NCBI GenBank assembly: GCA_030374765.1
Contig: JARGXX010000075.1
Coordinates: 186,001 to 250,000, forward strand
Direction: 5' to 3'
Length of the DNA: 64,000 nucleotides
From: Agarophyton chilense
Lineage: Eukaryota; Rhodophyta; Florideophyceae; Gracilariales; Gracilariaceae
Shown here: piece after piece, positions 55,530 through 64,000 of the stretch
Layout: each line of letters opens with the position of its first letter
How positions within the stretch are numbered: the first letter of the stretch is position 1
Notes under the pieces: model-generated
Seen by the model: the letters and a program-made list of their open reading frames with translations, nothing else
What the model was told of the DNA's origin: nothing
Database searches by the model: none
Position numbers and translations under genes: made by a program

Positions 55530-55886
55530 TCATCGTCTAGAACGCCCGCGCCCGCGCCCACGACCTCTGCCACGACCCTTTCCTATTCTTCCAGTTGATT
55601 GCCTGTCTGGATTGGTAGTTCGTCTGGGACGGAGCCCGTCGTCAACCAAAAGGGCATCCAGAGCAAGTGAGTCCGGAAGAATAACGTATCGAACGGTTGA
55701 GCCACGAACCGAAAGGGCTTGTAATTTAACGGGGTTGCGACCGCGAACGTGAAGGGTTACCCCTTTTAGATGGATGTTCATGCTGTGGTCAACGCCAGTT
55801 ACTGTGCCGTGAGCCGTGGATCCATTCTTGAGTTCCACTGAGACAGTCTCGCTCCTTAGCTTAACGAGAAAGCTGACAAGCTTCAT
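55530..55886 (-). CDS. SNRPD1: Small nuclear ribonucleoprotein SmD1
   Basis: 118 residues. [22 protein letters not shown] is the Sm1 motif and [26 protein letters not shown] is the Sm2 motif with the RGxxxRY core, both in the wording specific to SmD1. The C-terminus has an alternating [12 protein letters not shown] tract, the arginine-methylation site that the SMN pathway uses in animals. SmD1 is one of seven ring subunits around U1, U2, U4 and U5 snRNA, assembled in the cytoplasm and acting in nuclear splicing. Length matches the family (about 115-120). The start is the ATG at 55886; the six codons in front lack an ATG. Its presence agrees with the introns found in the bestrophin-like gene. 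It is convergent with BRF1 (271 bases apart) and divergent from the ABCG gene. Confidence 0.96.
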   Translation of the reverse strand: MKLVSFLVKLRSETVSVELKNGSTAHGTVTGVDHSMNIHLKGVTLHVRGRNPVKLQALSVRGSTVRYVILPDSLALDALLVDDGLRPRRTTNPDRQSTGRIGKGRGRGRGRGRGRSRR

Positions 55887-56320
55887 CTTTTCTGTTTGCC
55901 TCAATAGGATGACTTTGAGACGTAGTGCTCACAGCGGGGTATTTCGCGTTTCAGAATAGAAGAAGCGGAACGAGTTCCATTGCTATTTATGCTACAGATT
56001 TTTGATCCAAAAGATCAAACATGCGATCCTTTGTGTACGGACAAGCCCAGGATTGGGCAATGCCTCTGCGCCACGCATGTCCACTCGCGATCTGACGACG
56101 ACCACAAGTATCCTCTCATCTCCCGTCCGTGCGTATGTACCGCATTCGGTGATTCTTCATATCTCCACTTTGCCGGTAACGCCGGACCATCATCGAAATC
56201 AGTACGCTTTCGTAGCCGGACTTGCTTCACGCAGAAGCCCACTATTCTTACGTTACTCGTCCTCGTCTACGTTCGAAAGCGAAAACACTGGTGCGCGACC
56301 TTCTCGTCAGCTGAGGCGCC
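55887..56320. other. Divergent promoter region of SmD1 and the ABCG gene
   Basis: 434 bases between divergent genes. An open plus-strand frame covers part of it (from about 56002) but overlaps the ABCG start in another frame and shows no motif, so I consider it non-coding. Confidence 0.5.
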
Positions 56321-58351
56321 ATGCTGCTGGCGGTAGGCGGCCTCATGGCCAGTTTGGCTATGCCAGGGCGCTCACTTCCGACTTTGCTAATAACAGCCAC
56401 AGCCACCACCATAAATATTATCCGAAAGGCTCGGAAGAAACCAACTCAAGAGCGTTTAAAAGAAAGTTCAGCCGCACCGCAACCAGTCACTGTGGAATGG
56501 TCGCACGTCACCTGTACTCTCTCCTCGCCTAAGCGCCCTACCACTACGCGCGTGCTTGACGACGTGTCTGGAACCGCAAAGCCAGGACGCGTTATGGCTA
56601 TTCTAGGACCGTCTGGTGCGGGAAAAACCACTCTTCTGAACGCCTTAGCAGGCCGGTTCCCAGAATCTTCAAAAACTCGTCTCTGCGGTCGTATCACGCG
56701 AAATGGAATCCCAGTTGATGAAGATACGCAACCAGTAGCCTACGTTACTCAAGAAGACCTCTTCTTTTCACAGCTGACTGTGCGAGAAACCCTGGACATT
56801 GCAGCTGCGTTAAGACTTCCAGGAAATATGTCGCAAGCTCAGAAGCGGGAGTTTGTTGATGCCCTTATACGAAAGTTGGGGCTTGTTTCTACTGTCAACA
56901 CTCGCGTTGGTGATGAGAAGAGTAGAGGCATCTCTGGTGGAGAAAGGAAGAGGTTGTCGCTTGGCTCTGAGCTCATTTCAACTCCACAACTTATCCTATG
57001 CGATGAGCCTACGTCTGGCCTGGATGCATTCCAAGCTGTCAACGTAATGAAGAGTTTACGAGACCTTGCGGAAACTGGACATACTGTCATTTGTTCGATT
57101 CATCAGCCAAGTTCAAGCATTTTTTCCATGGTTGATGACATTGTATTGCTTGCAAACGGACGTATTGTTTACACTGGTGATGCGAAGAAAGCCCCAGCTT
57201 TCTTTGAGAAAGAAGGGTTTTCTATGCCTGCTCAATGCAATCCTGCGGAGCGATATCTTGAGCTTATTTCAGTTGATTTCTCGTCATTTAAAACGATTGC
57301 AGAATCGAGAACACGCATCGATAAACTCACTAGTGCGTTTTACAAGCGATGTGCAAAGGCAAATACGACTGATATCGCCATCGCGGATGAAAAGCTTGGA
57401 AACAACCAATTCGTGGAAAGCACGCCTCCTTTGGGATTCTTTGGTCGACTTCGTTTGTTGTTTCATCGGGCTTGGAAACAGGTCACGCGTGACAAGAAGA
57501 CAAATGTTTCTCGCTTCATGTCGTCTTTCATGAGTGCGCTTCTGTTTGGAACAATTTACTGGAGAATTGGCAACACTCAGAGTACAATTCAAGACCGTCT
57601 TGGTTTGCTACAAGTCTGCGCAATCAACACTGCTATGACTGCACTCGTGAAGACCCTTTATGTGTTCCCAAAGGAGAGCGTGCTCATCAATCGAGAGCGC
57701 TCCAGAGGTTCTTATAATGTTGCGCAGTATTTCCTGAGCAAGCTGCTTGCTGAAATGCCGGTGAGTGCATTCTTTCCACTGGTGTTTTCACTCACTGTTT
57801 ATCCCATGGTCCGGCTTTCTGGGGGTTTGCGTAAGATTCTACTCTTCATGGGTGTCATTACTCTAGAATCTTTTACTGCTGCTTCATATGGGTTAGCCAT
57901 TGGTGCCATCATGCCTACTACTGAAGCCGCTGTTGCAGTTGGGCCGTCAAGCTTTGTGCTACAGATTGTTTTTGGCGGTTTATACCTCGCTGAAGCAAAT
58001 GTTCCTGTGTGGGCGCGTTGGATTCCGCGTGTCTCGTTGATAAAACATGCATATGAAGGGTTGTGTGTCAACGAGTTTCAAGGACTTGAGTTCCAAGTTG
58101 AACGCCCACACGATTTGAAGACGGGGGATCAGGTTCTTCAACGCATGAACTGGGAGAATTCTACCGTTATGAAAACTTGCATGTCTCAAGCTCGAGTGCT
58201 GGCATTTAACTATTTGGCGACTTACGCAATTCTGGTTCTCAAGAAGCCACGGTATGAAAGAGTACATGAATCCAAAATCGACCGTGAAACGAGTCAGGCT
58301 GAATTAGAAGATGCAAATACGCTACCAAATGGAAAAACGTCCACAGCCTGA
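56321..58351 (+). CDS. ABCG-type half-transporter
   Basis: 676 residues, one nucleotide-binding domain followed by one membrane domain (the reverse order of most ABC proteins, typical for ABCG/WHITE). Walker A GPSGAGKTT near residue 96, Q-loop VTQEDLFFSQLTVRE near 145, signature SGGERKR near 205, Walker B LILCDEPTSGLD near 225-235 and the His switch IHQPSSSIF near 260 are all present. The membrane part has about six hydrophobic helices from residue 390 on (RFMSSFMSALLFGTIYW, FFPLVFSLTV, ITLESFTAASYGLAIGAI, VLQIVFGGLYLAE). Half-transporters work as dimers and export lipids, sterols or hydrophobic compounds with ATP. The sequence style is near plant ABCG7. Residues 1-55 are hydrophobic/basic (up to RKARKKP) and could target the plastid, but this is only a guess. 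Ends in TGA with a short acidic tail. Confidence 0.93.
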   Translation: MLLAVGGLMASLAMPGRSLPTLLITATATTINIIRKARKKPTQERLKESSAAPQPVTVEWSHVTCTLSSPKRPTTTRVLDDVSGTAKPGRVMAILGPSGAGKTTLLNALAGRFPESSKTRLCGRITRNGIPVDEDTQPVAYVTQEDLFFSQLTVRETLDIAAALRLPGNMSQAQKREFVDALIRKLGLVSTVNTRVGDEKSRGISGGERKRLSLGSELISTPQLILCDEPTSGLDAFQAVNVMKSLRDLAETGHTVICSIHQPSSSIFSMVDDIVLLANGRIVYTGDAKKAPAFFEKEGFSMPAQCNPAERYLELISVDFSSFKTIAESRTRIDKLTSAFYKRCAKANTTDIAIADEKLGNNQFVESTPPLGFFGRLRLLFHRAWKQVTRDKKTNVSRFMSSFMSALLFGTIYWRIGNTQSTIQDRLGLLQVCAINTAMTALVKTLYVFPKESVLINRERSRGSYNVAQYFLSKLLAEMPVSAFFPLVFSLTVYPMVRLSGGLRKILLFMGVITLESFTAASYGLAIGAIMPTTEAAVAVGPSSFVLQIVFGGLYLAEANVPVWARWIPRVSLIKHAYEGLCVNEFQGLEFQVERPHDLKTGDQVLQRMNWENSTVMKTCMSQARVLAFNYLATYAILVLKKPRYERVHESKIDRETSQAELEDANTLPNGKTSTA

Positions 58352-58741
58352 TAAATGCAAGACCTCATTCACAGACGAGGAATCTTAGCTGAAGGAATTC
58401 GGCTATGCTAGAGTTTCGTTTAGGGACCCGTACCTGGGGTTCTTGTGAGGGATTCGCCTTTGGGCATGTTCATGGTCATCGTAGAACTGGGACTTAGAGC
58501 TCTAGATTCTGTTTCCTTGCGTTTATTTCCGTGGGTTTGTTTGAGATTGGTATAGAAAGGAGGTGGAAGCAATAGTTCCTCTTAATTGACTGACAGTCTA
58601 AACTGATTCTTAGGACGATTGCTGTTTACAAAACGCCAATTGAGAAAAACATACTACAAAAACTAATACTACTGCACCTCATCCTCGTGGAAGAATGGGA
58701 AAGTGTCCAGCAGTTACCTTCTGCGACACTTGTCTCCCTGA
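58352..58741. other. Convergent intergenic spacer
   Basis: 390 bases between the 3' ends of the ABCG and TAF1A-like genes; no gene or repeat recognised. Confidence 0.5.
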
Positions 58742-60067
58742 TTAGTCTTCAATGAAATGCTCATTGCTTGAGAACTCTTTTGTGATAAAGCGCTGCAAGT
58801 CAGCGACTCCACTTGCCGCAGCTGCTAGCGCATACAAACAATGGTTCGGATACGTAAGCATACCTGCCACCGCTCCTTTCACAGATGCGAGGCTTGGGTC
58901 ACTCGCTACGTCTAGATTGAGTCGGGCGGGTCGGAAAAAGTGAGTTGGCCACCATTCGGCTCTTCCTGCAGACACCCAGAATGTCCTTCGACACTCTGGT
59001 TTAGCCTTGCTCAGAGCATTACCGAGCTCCGTCCATATCGCTACGTTTGCAAAATCCCCATTTTCGATCCGCGAAGCTAGGGCATCTGCAAGTTCGTTGT
59101 CATCAACCTCCGGGACAACTTTCCATGCCCAAGCATGTGCTTCGCGGATCACATCGAGTGCCGGTTTTGATACTGGGTCCACATACAAAAGCCGCCTCGC
59201 AATGTCAATACGCTCCTCTCTGATTGTTTTTGTATCACTGCTGCTAAGCGTGGCAAGGCAATTGAGCAATCCATAGAGAGCAACTGGATCTGAACGATTC
59301 TTCTCGTTGACAAAGTCGCGTAAGAGGTGAAGTGCATGATCATTATCCCCAGATGCGATTGCGGTGGCTGCTGCGTAGTATGTATAAAAGTAAAGCTTCG
59401 GTTCTATAGAAGAAGCCCTATTCAGGGCTGTAGCTGCCACGCGGAGTTTGGCTGAGGGGTCTCGTTCCAAAGAGCTTGCCGCAAGCGCAACATAGCCCAG
59501 ATACCCCTGAACCAATGGACGGGAACTGAAGTATGGATCCTTACTCTCTTCGGATAAAAACTCGTAAGCAGCTCGCAATTTTTTTGCTGAAAGCATTTCC
59601 ATTACGTTTTCCAGTAACGCACTTTCTCTAGTGCAAGAAGTATAACCTTCAGGGCCAACCTTGGATGACAAGTGACCGTCGCGGCTTATGTGAGAGAGAA
59701 AATCATCCAACAACTGTGCGTACTGACTGCCACTTCTACGCAATACTTCGGCACCAGTGATAGCAATTTCACGTGAAAAGTACCAACGATGAGTCTTGAC
59801 TTTTCGGTAGCGTTTCAACAACGAAGGAAGAATGGCAGCCGCAGAAGCAAAGTCGCGAGCCTTGAGCCTCTGCCCAGCCATGAGGATCACGTTGAGCATA
59901 AGGGGAGATATGCCAGAAGTTATTGATCGTGGCAGAGGCCCGCGATAGGCTTCATATAGGGAGAGCTGCGCGGGTGCGAACGGCGGAGGATCCTCGCCAA
60001 CATAGTCCTCTTCGCTTGTGTAATGAGGCGAGGACGAAGAGCGCTTGCGCTTTCGGCTGATAACCAT
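58742..60067 (-). CDS. TAF1A: TAF1A-like RNA polymerase I initiation factor subunit
   Basis: 441 residues from ATG 60067. The N-terminus has a basic nuclear-signal-like RKRKR stretch, then an all-helical TPR-like region: LKARDFASAAAILPSLLKRYRK, LSAKKLRAAYEFLSEESK, KLRVAATALNRASSIEPKLYFYTYYAAATAIASGDNDHALHLL, and LLNCLATL. Near residue 370 the segment RAEWWPTHFF...LASVKGAVAGML corresponds to the WWPxFHF...KAxVAGLL block near the end of human TAF1A as I remember it, and the spacing to the C-terminus is similar. TAF1A is a subunit of SL1/TIF-IB, which positions polymerase I on rDNA promoters together with TBP in the nucleolus. The family is poorly conserved, so the call depends mainly on that block and on equal length (human protein about 450). 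Confidence 0.6.
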   Translation of the reverse strand: MVISRKRKRSSSSPHYTSEEDYVGEDPPPFAPAQLSLYEAYRGPLPRSITSGISPLMLNVILMAGQRLKARDFASAAAILPSLLKRYRKVKTHRWYFSREIAITGAEVLRRSGSQYAQLLDDFLSHISRDGHLSSKVGPEGYTSCTRESALLENVMEMLSAKKLRAAYEFLSEESKDPYFSSRPLVQGYLGYVALAASSLERDPSAKLRVAATALNRASSIEPKLYFYTYYAAATAIASGDNDHALHLLRDFVNEKNRSDPVALYGLLNCLATLSSSDTKTIREERIDIARRLLYVDPVSKPALDVIREAHAWAWKVVPEVDDNELADALASRIENGDFANVAIWTELGNALSKAKPECRRTFWVSAGRAEWWPTHFFRPARLNLDVASDPSLASVKGAVAGMLTYPNHCLYALAAAASGVADLQRFITKEFSSNEHFIED

Positions 60068-61118
60068 TGTGGTTAAAAATTACGAAGTATGTCGGCGACG
60101 ACTAGACCGCGACGAGAGACAGGGGCAGTGCGTCTTGAAGAAAGGTTCGAGGTGAGGGGTGAGGCGCCTTGCACGGCGGGCTGGGGTCTGGCTCGCGGCG
60201 ATATCTAACTGTGGAGGACACGGTGCGGCAATAGCTCAATTTTGTGAACCTTTAAAGGAAGGTTTTGAAGCATTTCCGTCTTTGTCCGTCTCCCGATCCC
60301 TTGCCACGAAAGCAACACGCAAGATATTTTGGCGCATAAAATGGCTATTGACACTAACGGCAGCTCAAAGTTTTGTTTCTCGCAAGATAAATACAGTTTT
60401 CGTTCACGCTGATCAGGACGACTTATCATGATGATTGTCGCCAGAATGTTTTGGAATCGCAAGTCTGTTGAGTGAAACGGTGGAGGCTGTGTGATGGATC
60501 ATGGATCATGGATCATTCAAGGGCAGGTTGGAAGCTATTCTACTGTTGGGTTGTTCTCCGCTAGACACTTGGAACAGCTCCAACCAGGACCTCGATGAGA
60601 AAATGTAAAGACCGAAGCATGATTTCGACCATTTGCTGGGTGTCGTAATATGATTATCTTGAAAATCAATCTAGGGCGATCTAGAAAATTGGCGGGCGCG
60701 GCAAACGATTCAGTTCAGGCTGATGCTTTTTTTTACGCCCCCTGCTTTCCTCCAAACGAGCAATTGGTGTCCTTTGCAAATGCTAAGCTCTATACTGTAG
60801 ATACTGGCCACAGCGATCGTGGAACCACATCTCTTGGTTCGATGCTAGTACGAAGGAATGGATTGCTAACCCTCTAACATTTGCTCAGGGTTACGAAACA
60901 GCATCGAGGGATACTACGATATCTTTGGGCTCAAGCTTGGACACGTGGACAGATGCAAGCTTCATGTGACTCGGCTTCTCCATCTTATTCTGCAAGAGAT
61001 CCGCCTGTCAGGCCGGTCGTCGTCGACAACATCATCAAAGAACTCACCACTCAAGCCGGTCGTCAGTGACTTTTTGAGGCATATACTCACTATAAAGCTC
61101 TACTTTTCTTATTTAGTG
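60068..61118. other. Divergent intergenic region between TAF1A-like and UTP11 genes
   Basis: No gene recognised. A plus-strand frame from 60945 runs in frame into UTP11 but has no ATG before 61119 and no conserved residues. Three copies of a GGATCAT heptamer stand in tandem near 60497-60517. Confidence 0.5.
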
Positions 61119-61838
61119 ATGTCCAGCTTCAGCAAAAACATCCTGCCTCGACGTGAGCATCGAGAAAGAGCTCAGCCAGCCCTACGCGTACAGAAGCACG
61201 GTCTTCTGGAAAAGAAGAAGGATTACAAACTTCGCGCAAAGGACCATAACCGAAAGCGCCTGCGCGTAAAGTTACTGCGAGAAAAGGCTGCCTTTCGAAA
61301 CCCAGATGAGTTCTACTTCGGGATGATCAACTCTTCGACGAGCGGAGGCCGAATTAACAGGGTATTGAACACCAACGAAAAGGATGTTATTCCTATCTCG
61401 CATAGGGACAAAGAGCAACGTATGTTGGCCGAAACACAGGACTCCAAATATGTCCAGCTCAAAACGAACATGGAGAGGGCCTCTGTGCGAAGAATGAAAG
61501 ATAGATTGCATTTCATTGCTGCTGCTTCTGTGGCACCGAGAAACCACATTAAGTTTGTGGAAGACGGCAACGGAGAGGAGCACGTTGTCAACGTTACTCA
61601 CAAAAAGAACAACTCGACGGCTGCAAATCTCGATAAAGACGTTGTAAAAGAACAGACAAAGGAGTACAGGCTCTTGAAACGCAAAGTGGAACGTGAACAG
61701 AAGCTTAACCACGTCTTGGCGGACATGCAGGCGGCGAGAAACCAGTTGTCAAAAGGAAGACGCAAGCTGGTACGTCGTTCCAATCCAGAGACTGGGGCCC
61801 CTGCAGTTTTCAGATGGCGTAGAGAGAGGCGTCGGTGA
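61119..61838 (+). CDS. UTP11: U3 small nucleolar RNA-associated protein 11
   Basis: 239 residues from ATG 61119. The family signature is at the N-terminus: REHRERAQPALRVQKHGLLEKKKDYKLRAKDHNRKR, followed by LREKAAFRNPDEFYFGMI, both nearly diagnostic for UTP11. A central region with QDSKYVQLKTNMERASVRRMKDRLHF and a basic C-terminus (RKLVRRSN...RWRRERRR) follow. UTP11 belongs to the small-subunit processome that processes pre-18S rRNA in the nucleolus. Length is close to the human protein (about 250). The gene is intronless and convergent with the OEP80-like gene, with only 46 bases between the two stop codons, so their 3' untranslated regions probably overlap. Confidence 0.95.
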   Translation: MSSFSKNILPRREHRERAQPALRVQKHGLLEKKKDYKLRAKDHNRKRLRVKLLREKAAFRNPDEFYFGMINSSTSGGRINRVLNTNEKDVIPISHRDKEQRMLAETQDSKYVQLKTNMERASVRRMKDRLHFIAAASVAPRNHIKFVEDGNGEEHVVNVTHKKNNSTAANLDKDVVKEQTKEYRLLKRKVEREQKLNHVLADMQAARNQLSKGRRKLVRRSNPETGAPAVFRWRRERRR

Positions 61839-61884
61839 TTGTCGTAGCCGTGGTCATTGCTCGTGAACAGTGCACTTGTGCTGT

Positions 61885-63651
61885 TTACCAACTGCGATCT
61901 ACAAGCCCTACGTGAACGCTAGATCGCCCTTCCTCAACTGTTCTTGTCCAGTCTATGGACACAATGCCTGCAACGCGAAGCCCGACTCCATAACTCGTGC
62001 CTAGAATTTCCCGATTAGCGGAATTTTCTAGTGCAATGTCCCCAAATAAAACTCCAACAAGCGGTGGCAACTTGCTATCAATGCCTGACAACTTATTAGA
62101 CTCGTCGTCTTTCTTTTCGTTGTTATCGCTCTTCTTTTTCCCATCCACTTTTTCGCTAGGCTCCTTCTGTTCTTCATCCGCAGGGAGGCTTGGACCAGCT
62201 GTCGCCTCCAAGTGCGTGAGAGGAACACGTAGTTCTGCGCGAGCGGTAGCATACGATTTATGTCTTCCAAGTTCTCCGTAAGAGTATCCTCTGACGTTGG
62301 TATGGCCGCCAAGAGATTTCTGTTCGTGCCAGGGCAGATTCTCTGACCCTAACCCTATGCTGCCGGCAATTGCAACAGAGGCGTAGCGCTTCATACCGAA
62401 GTACTGACTCGCTGAAAGTAATGCTTTCTGAAACGGGCGATTTGAAGACCGGAGCACATTGCCGACACTATGTTCGATTCTAAAAATATGACCATGACGC
62501 GGGAGTTCCACCGGTAGTCTCGTAGCGTGCGTAAATGAATTTTGCAGTACCATTTGCGACGTGGTAGAAGCACTCAAGGAGTCAACTAGATTAGGATGAA
62601 TGATCTCGAACTTGGGGGTTAAATTGTACATCATAAAGGTGTCCTTCGGACGAAACCCGATGTCTACCATGATACCGTCTCTGTCCTTTTCGTAGAAAAG
62701 CTGCGAATCAAAATCACGGTTATCTCTACGGGGGTGGACATGTGTGCGCTGTTCGCTCGCCGAGCGATTAACAGGAATGCCACGCTTTGAACTGGAATCA
62801 CGGTACGCTTTGAACTTGAAAGAAAGGGGAATGTTTGCTCCTATTCTCATGTCTTCGAAAAGGATACCGCCCGATGAGCGCCCTTCGTCAATTCTCTTTT
62901 GCCAAGCGACGCGTAGTCGTTGAGCACGGCCCATGAAATTGTTGTCCGATACACTGATATCGCCAAAGACTCGACCATCTGTAGACATACCAGCACCTGG
63001 CTCTATTTTCCCGCTTGGCTTTTCGCGGAGATACAAACGGAGCTGGACGCTTTCGTCGGAAAGTATGCTCACCTCAGCATCAGCATAGTCAAAGATGCCT
63101 AGAGCCATAAGAGAGCCGAATCCCTCTGGCTTCCACATGAAGACTTCGCCAATTTGCACGCCGAGGGCGTTGCATATGGTGCGAAGACGCGTCTTGATGT
63201 GAGTACCCGCCTCCGGCTTGTCATCTTTGTCAACGGGAATGATCTTTACCTGGTTGAGAGAGGGTTCTGAGCAGAACACAGTAAGGGTGTTATGGAACAG
63301 GCCAGGAACCTGTATAACCAGCATCCTGGAGCAGACGTATGCATTGTCTGAGTACCACTTGTTGGCTCGGGCGATTCTTTCTCTGAGCTCCTTGCCTCGG
63401 ACTCGACGGCCCTCCATGGGCATAATGACTTGATCTATGACAGACTGAGGAATTTTGTTGGCCTGTATCACCTCGATGTACTTGATGTCCAGGAGAGAGT
63501 CATCGGGCTTGACTGGGTTGATGATGGAAAAGGCGGCGGGGCGTCGCCGGCGATGATGGAGAAGGTAGCGGGTGCTGGCGGATGGGGGGTGGGGCAGGCC
63601 GGACGGTGGCGAGGGGGGGGGGGATGGCGGGGGCGGGAGCAGGAACGCCAT
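61885..63651 (-). CDS. OEP80: Omp85-family outer envelope protein, OEP80/Toc75-V-like
   Basis: 588 residues from ATG 63651. After a Pro-rich leader with a Phe at position 3 (MAFLLPPPPSPPP) come POTRA-like segments (about residues 45-215, including VIMPMEGRRVRGKELRERI and NALGVQIGEVFMWKPEGFGSLMALGIFD). The rest is a 16-strand-type barrel: ISVSDNNFMGRAQRLRVAWQKR, and the diagnostic Omp85 loop motif GGHTNVRGYSYGELGRHKSYATARAELRVPL around residue 450 with the VRGY core. A charged loop of about 40 residues rich in Lys, Asp and Glu (near 490-530) interrupts two late strands. The protein ends in Trp, as barrel proteins of this family end in an aromatic residue. OEP80 inserts beta-barrel proteins into the outer plastid envelope; Toc75 is the import pore. 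Length and shortened POTRA part favour OEP80, but Toc75 cannot be excluded. Confidence 0.88.
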   Translation of the reverse strand: MAFLLPPPPSPPPSPPSGLPHPPSASTRYLLHHRRRRPAAFSIINPVKPDDSLLDIKYIEVIQANKIPQSVIDQVIMPMEGRRVRGKELRERIARANKWYSDNAYVCSRMLVIQVPGLFHNTLTVFCSEPSLNQVKIIPVDKDDKPEAGTHIKTRLRTICNALGVQIGEVFMWKPEGFGSLMALGIFDYADAEVSILSDESVQLRLYLREKPSGKIEPGAGMSTDGRVFGDISVSDNNFMGRAQRLRVAWQKRIDEGRSSGGILFEDMRIGANIPLSFKFKAYRDSSSKRGIPVNRSASEQRTHVHPRRDNRDFDSQLFYEKDRDGIMVDIGFRPKDTFMMYNLTPKFEIIHPNLVDSLSASTTSQMVLQNSFTHATRLPVELPRHGHIFRIEHSVGNVLRSSNRPFQKALLSASQYFGMKRYASVAIAGSIGLGSENLPWHEQKSLGGHTNVRGYSYGELGRHKSYATARAELRVPLTHLEATAGPSLPADEEQKEPSEKVDGKKKSDNNEKKDDESNKLSGIDSKLPPLVGVLFGDIALENSANREILGTSYGVGLRVAGIVSIDWTRTVEEGRSSVHVGLVDRSW

Positions 63652-64000
63652 GACTGAGTGACGTTGTGGACGGGCGTATCACGAGGAAGATGGGAGATTG
63701 GCTATCATAAGCGCGTGGCTGTGTAGGAGGAGTGCAACGCGGGACGAGATATCGGATCTAGCAGACGGAGGCGATCCGAACAAAGGTGAAAGATCTGCAG
63801 TGTTTCAAGGGGCACGAAGCGAAAACGGCAAACACTCAAAAAACACATCCAAAAGTGCAAAAACAGCTCATATTTGATTTGGGCACGAACAGCCTGCGTG
63901 CGCTACTGTACTGGGCACATGTACGGCAGATCAAAAGCCCTACCGCCTTCGAGTCGCCGCGGTGGTGTGTAGACGCGCGCGCCACTCCTTCGTGCACTGC
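63652..64000. other. Upstream region of the OEP80-like gene
   Basis: No gene recognised up to the window edge; it should hold the promoter of the minus-strand OEP80-like gene. Confidence 0.5.

Noticed and set aside
56002-56532. A 176-codon frame overlapping the ABCG start
   Set aside because: It overlaps the clearly coding ABCG N-terminus in another frame and has no recognisable domain.

Overview
The window looks like nuclear DNA of a photosynthetic eukaryote, most likely a red alga. The host genes are compact and mostly intronless. They include an Omp85/OEP80-type plastid envelope protein, a plastid-type HEAT-repeat protein and a plant-like ABCG half-transporter, next to ordinary eukaryotic genes (BRF1, SmD1, UTP11, a TAF1A-like factor). 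The species assignment is an inference from gene content and style; no organellar or rRNA marker is present.

Layout: positions 1-199 hold the start of a WD40-repeat gene that runs off the left edge. From about 2.3 to 44.7 kb lies an island of mobile elements and their remains: a PIF/Harbinger-like transposase relic, an Hsp70 pseudogene cut by an LTR, a Ty3/gypsy element on the plus strand whose 5' end carries two head-to-head LTRs (3871-11105), a complete but dead Ty3/gypsy element with a chromodomain and two LTRs on the minus strand (11518-20481), unassigned gene relics (20.5-23.2 kb), a pair of tail-to-tail degenerate reading frames of which one is transposase-like (23.4-29.0 kb), an older gypsy pol fragment (29.2-32.0 kb), one intact flavoprotein gene lying between two LTR-like direct repeats (32.7-37.3 kb), a solo LTR (37.9 kb), a Ty1/copia remnant (38.3-41.0 kb) and a piggyBac-like transposase relic with palindromic 16-mers on both sides (41.5-44.8 kb).

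From 44.8 kb to the right edge the window is ordinary, gene-dense host DNA. The first gene there is the main discovery: a minus-strand gene of five exons (50711 to 44781) whose splicing I reconstructed from GT-AG sites. The joined exons are 5481 nt, exactly 1827 codons, and encode 1826 residues made of five consecutive bestrophin-type modules spaced about 345-370 residues apart. Known bestrophins are pentamers of single-module subunits, so this protein could be a whole pentameric anion channel in one chain.

The remaining host genes alternate in strand: HEAT protein (-), BRF1 (+), SmD1 (-), ABCG (+), TAF1A-like (-), UTP11 (+), OEP80-like (-). This gives divergent pairs with presumably shared promoter regions (HEAT/BRF1, SmD1/ABCG, TAF1A-like/UTP11) and convergent pairs with short spacers. 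Several serve gene-expression machinery (Pol III initiation, Pol I initiation, splicing snRNP, ribosomal small-subunit processome), but I see no evidence that they are co-regulated.
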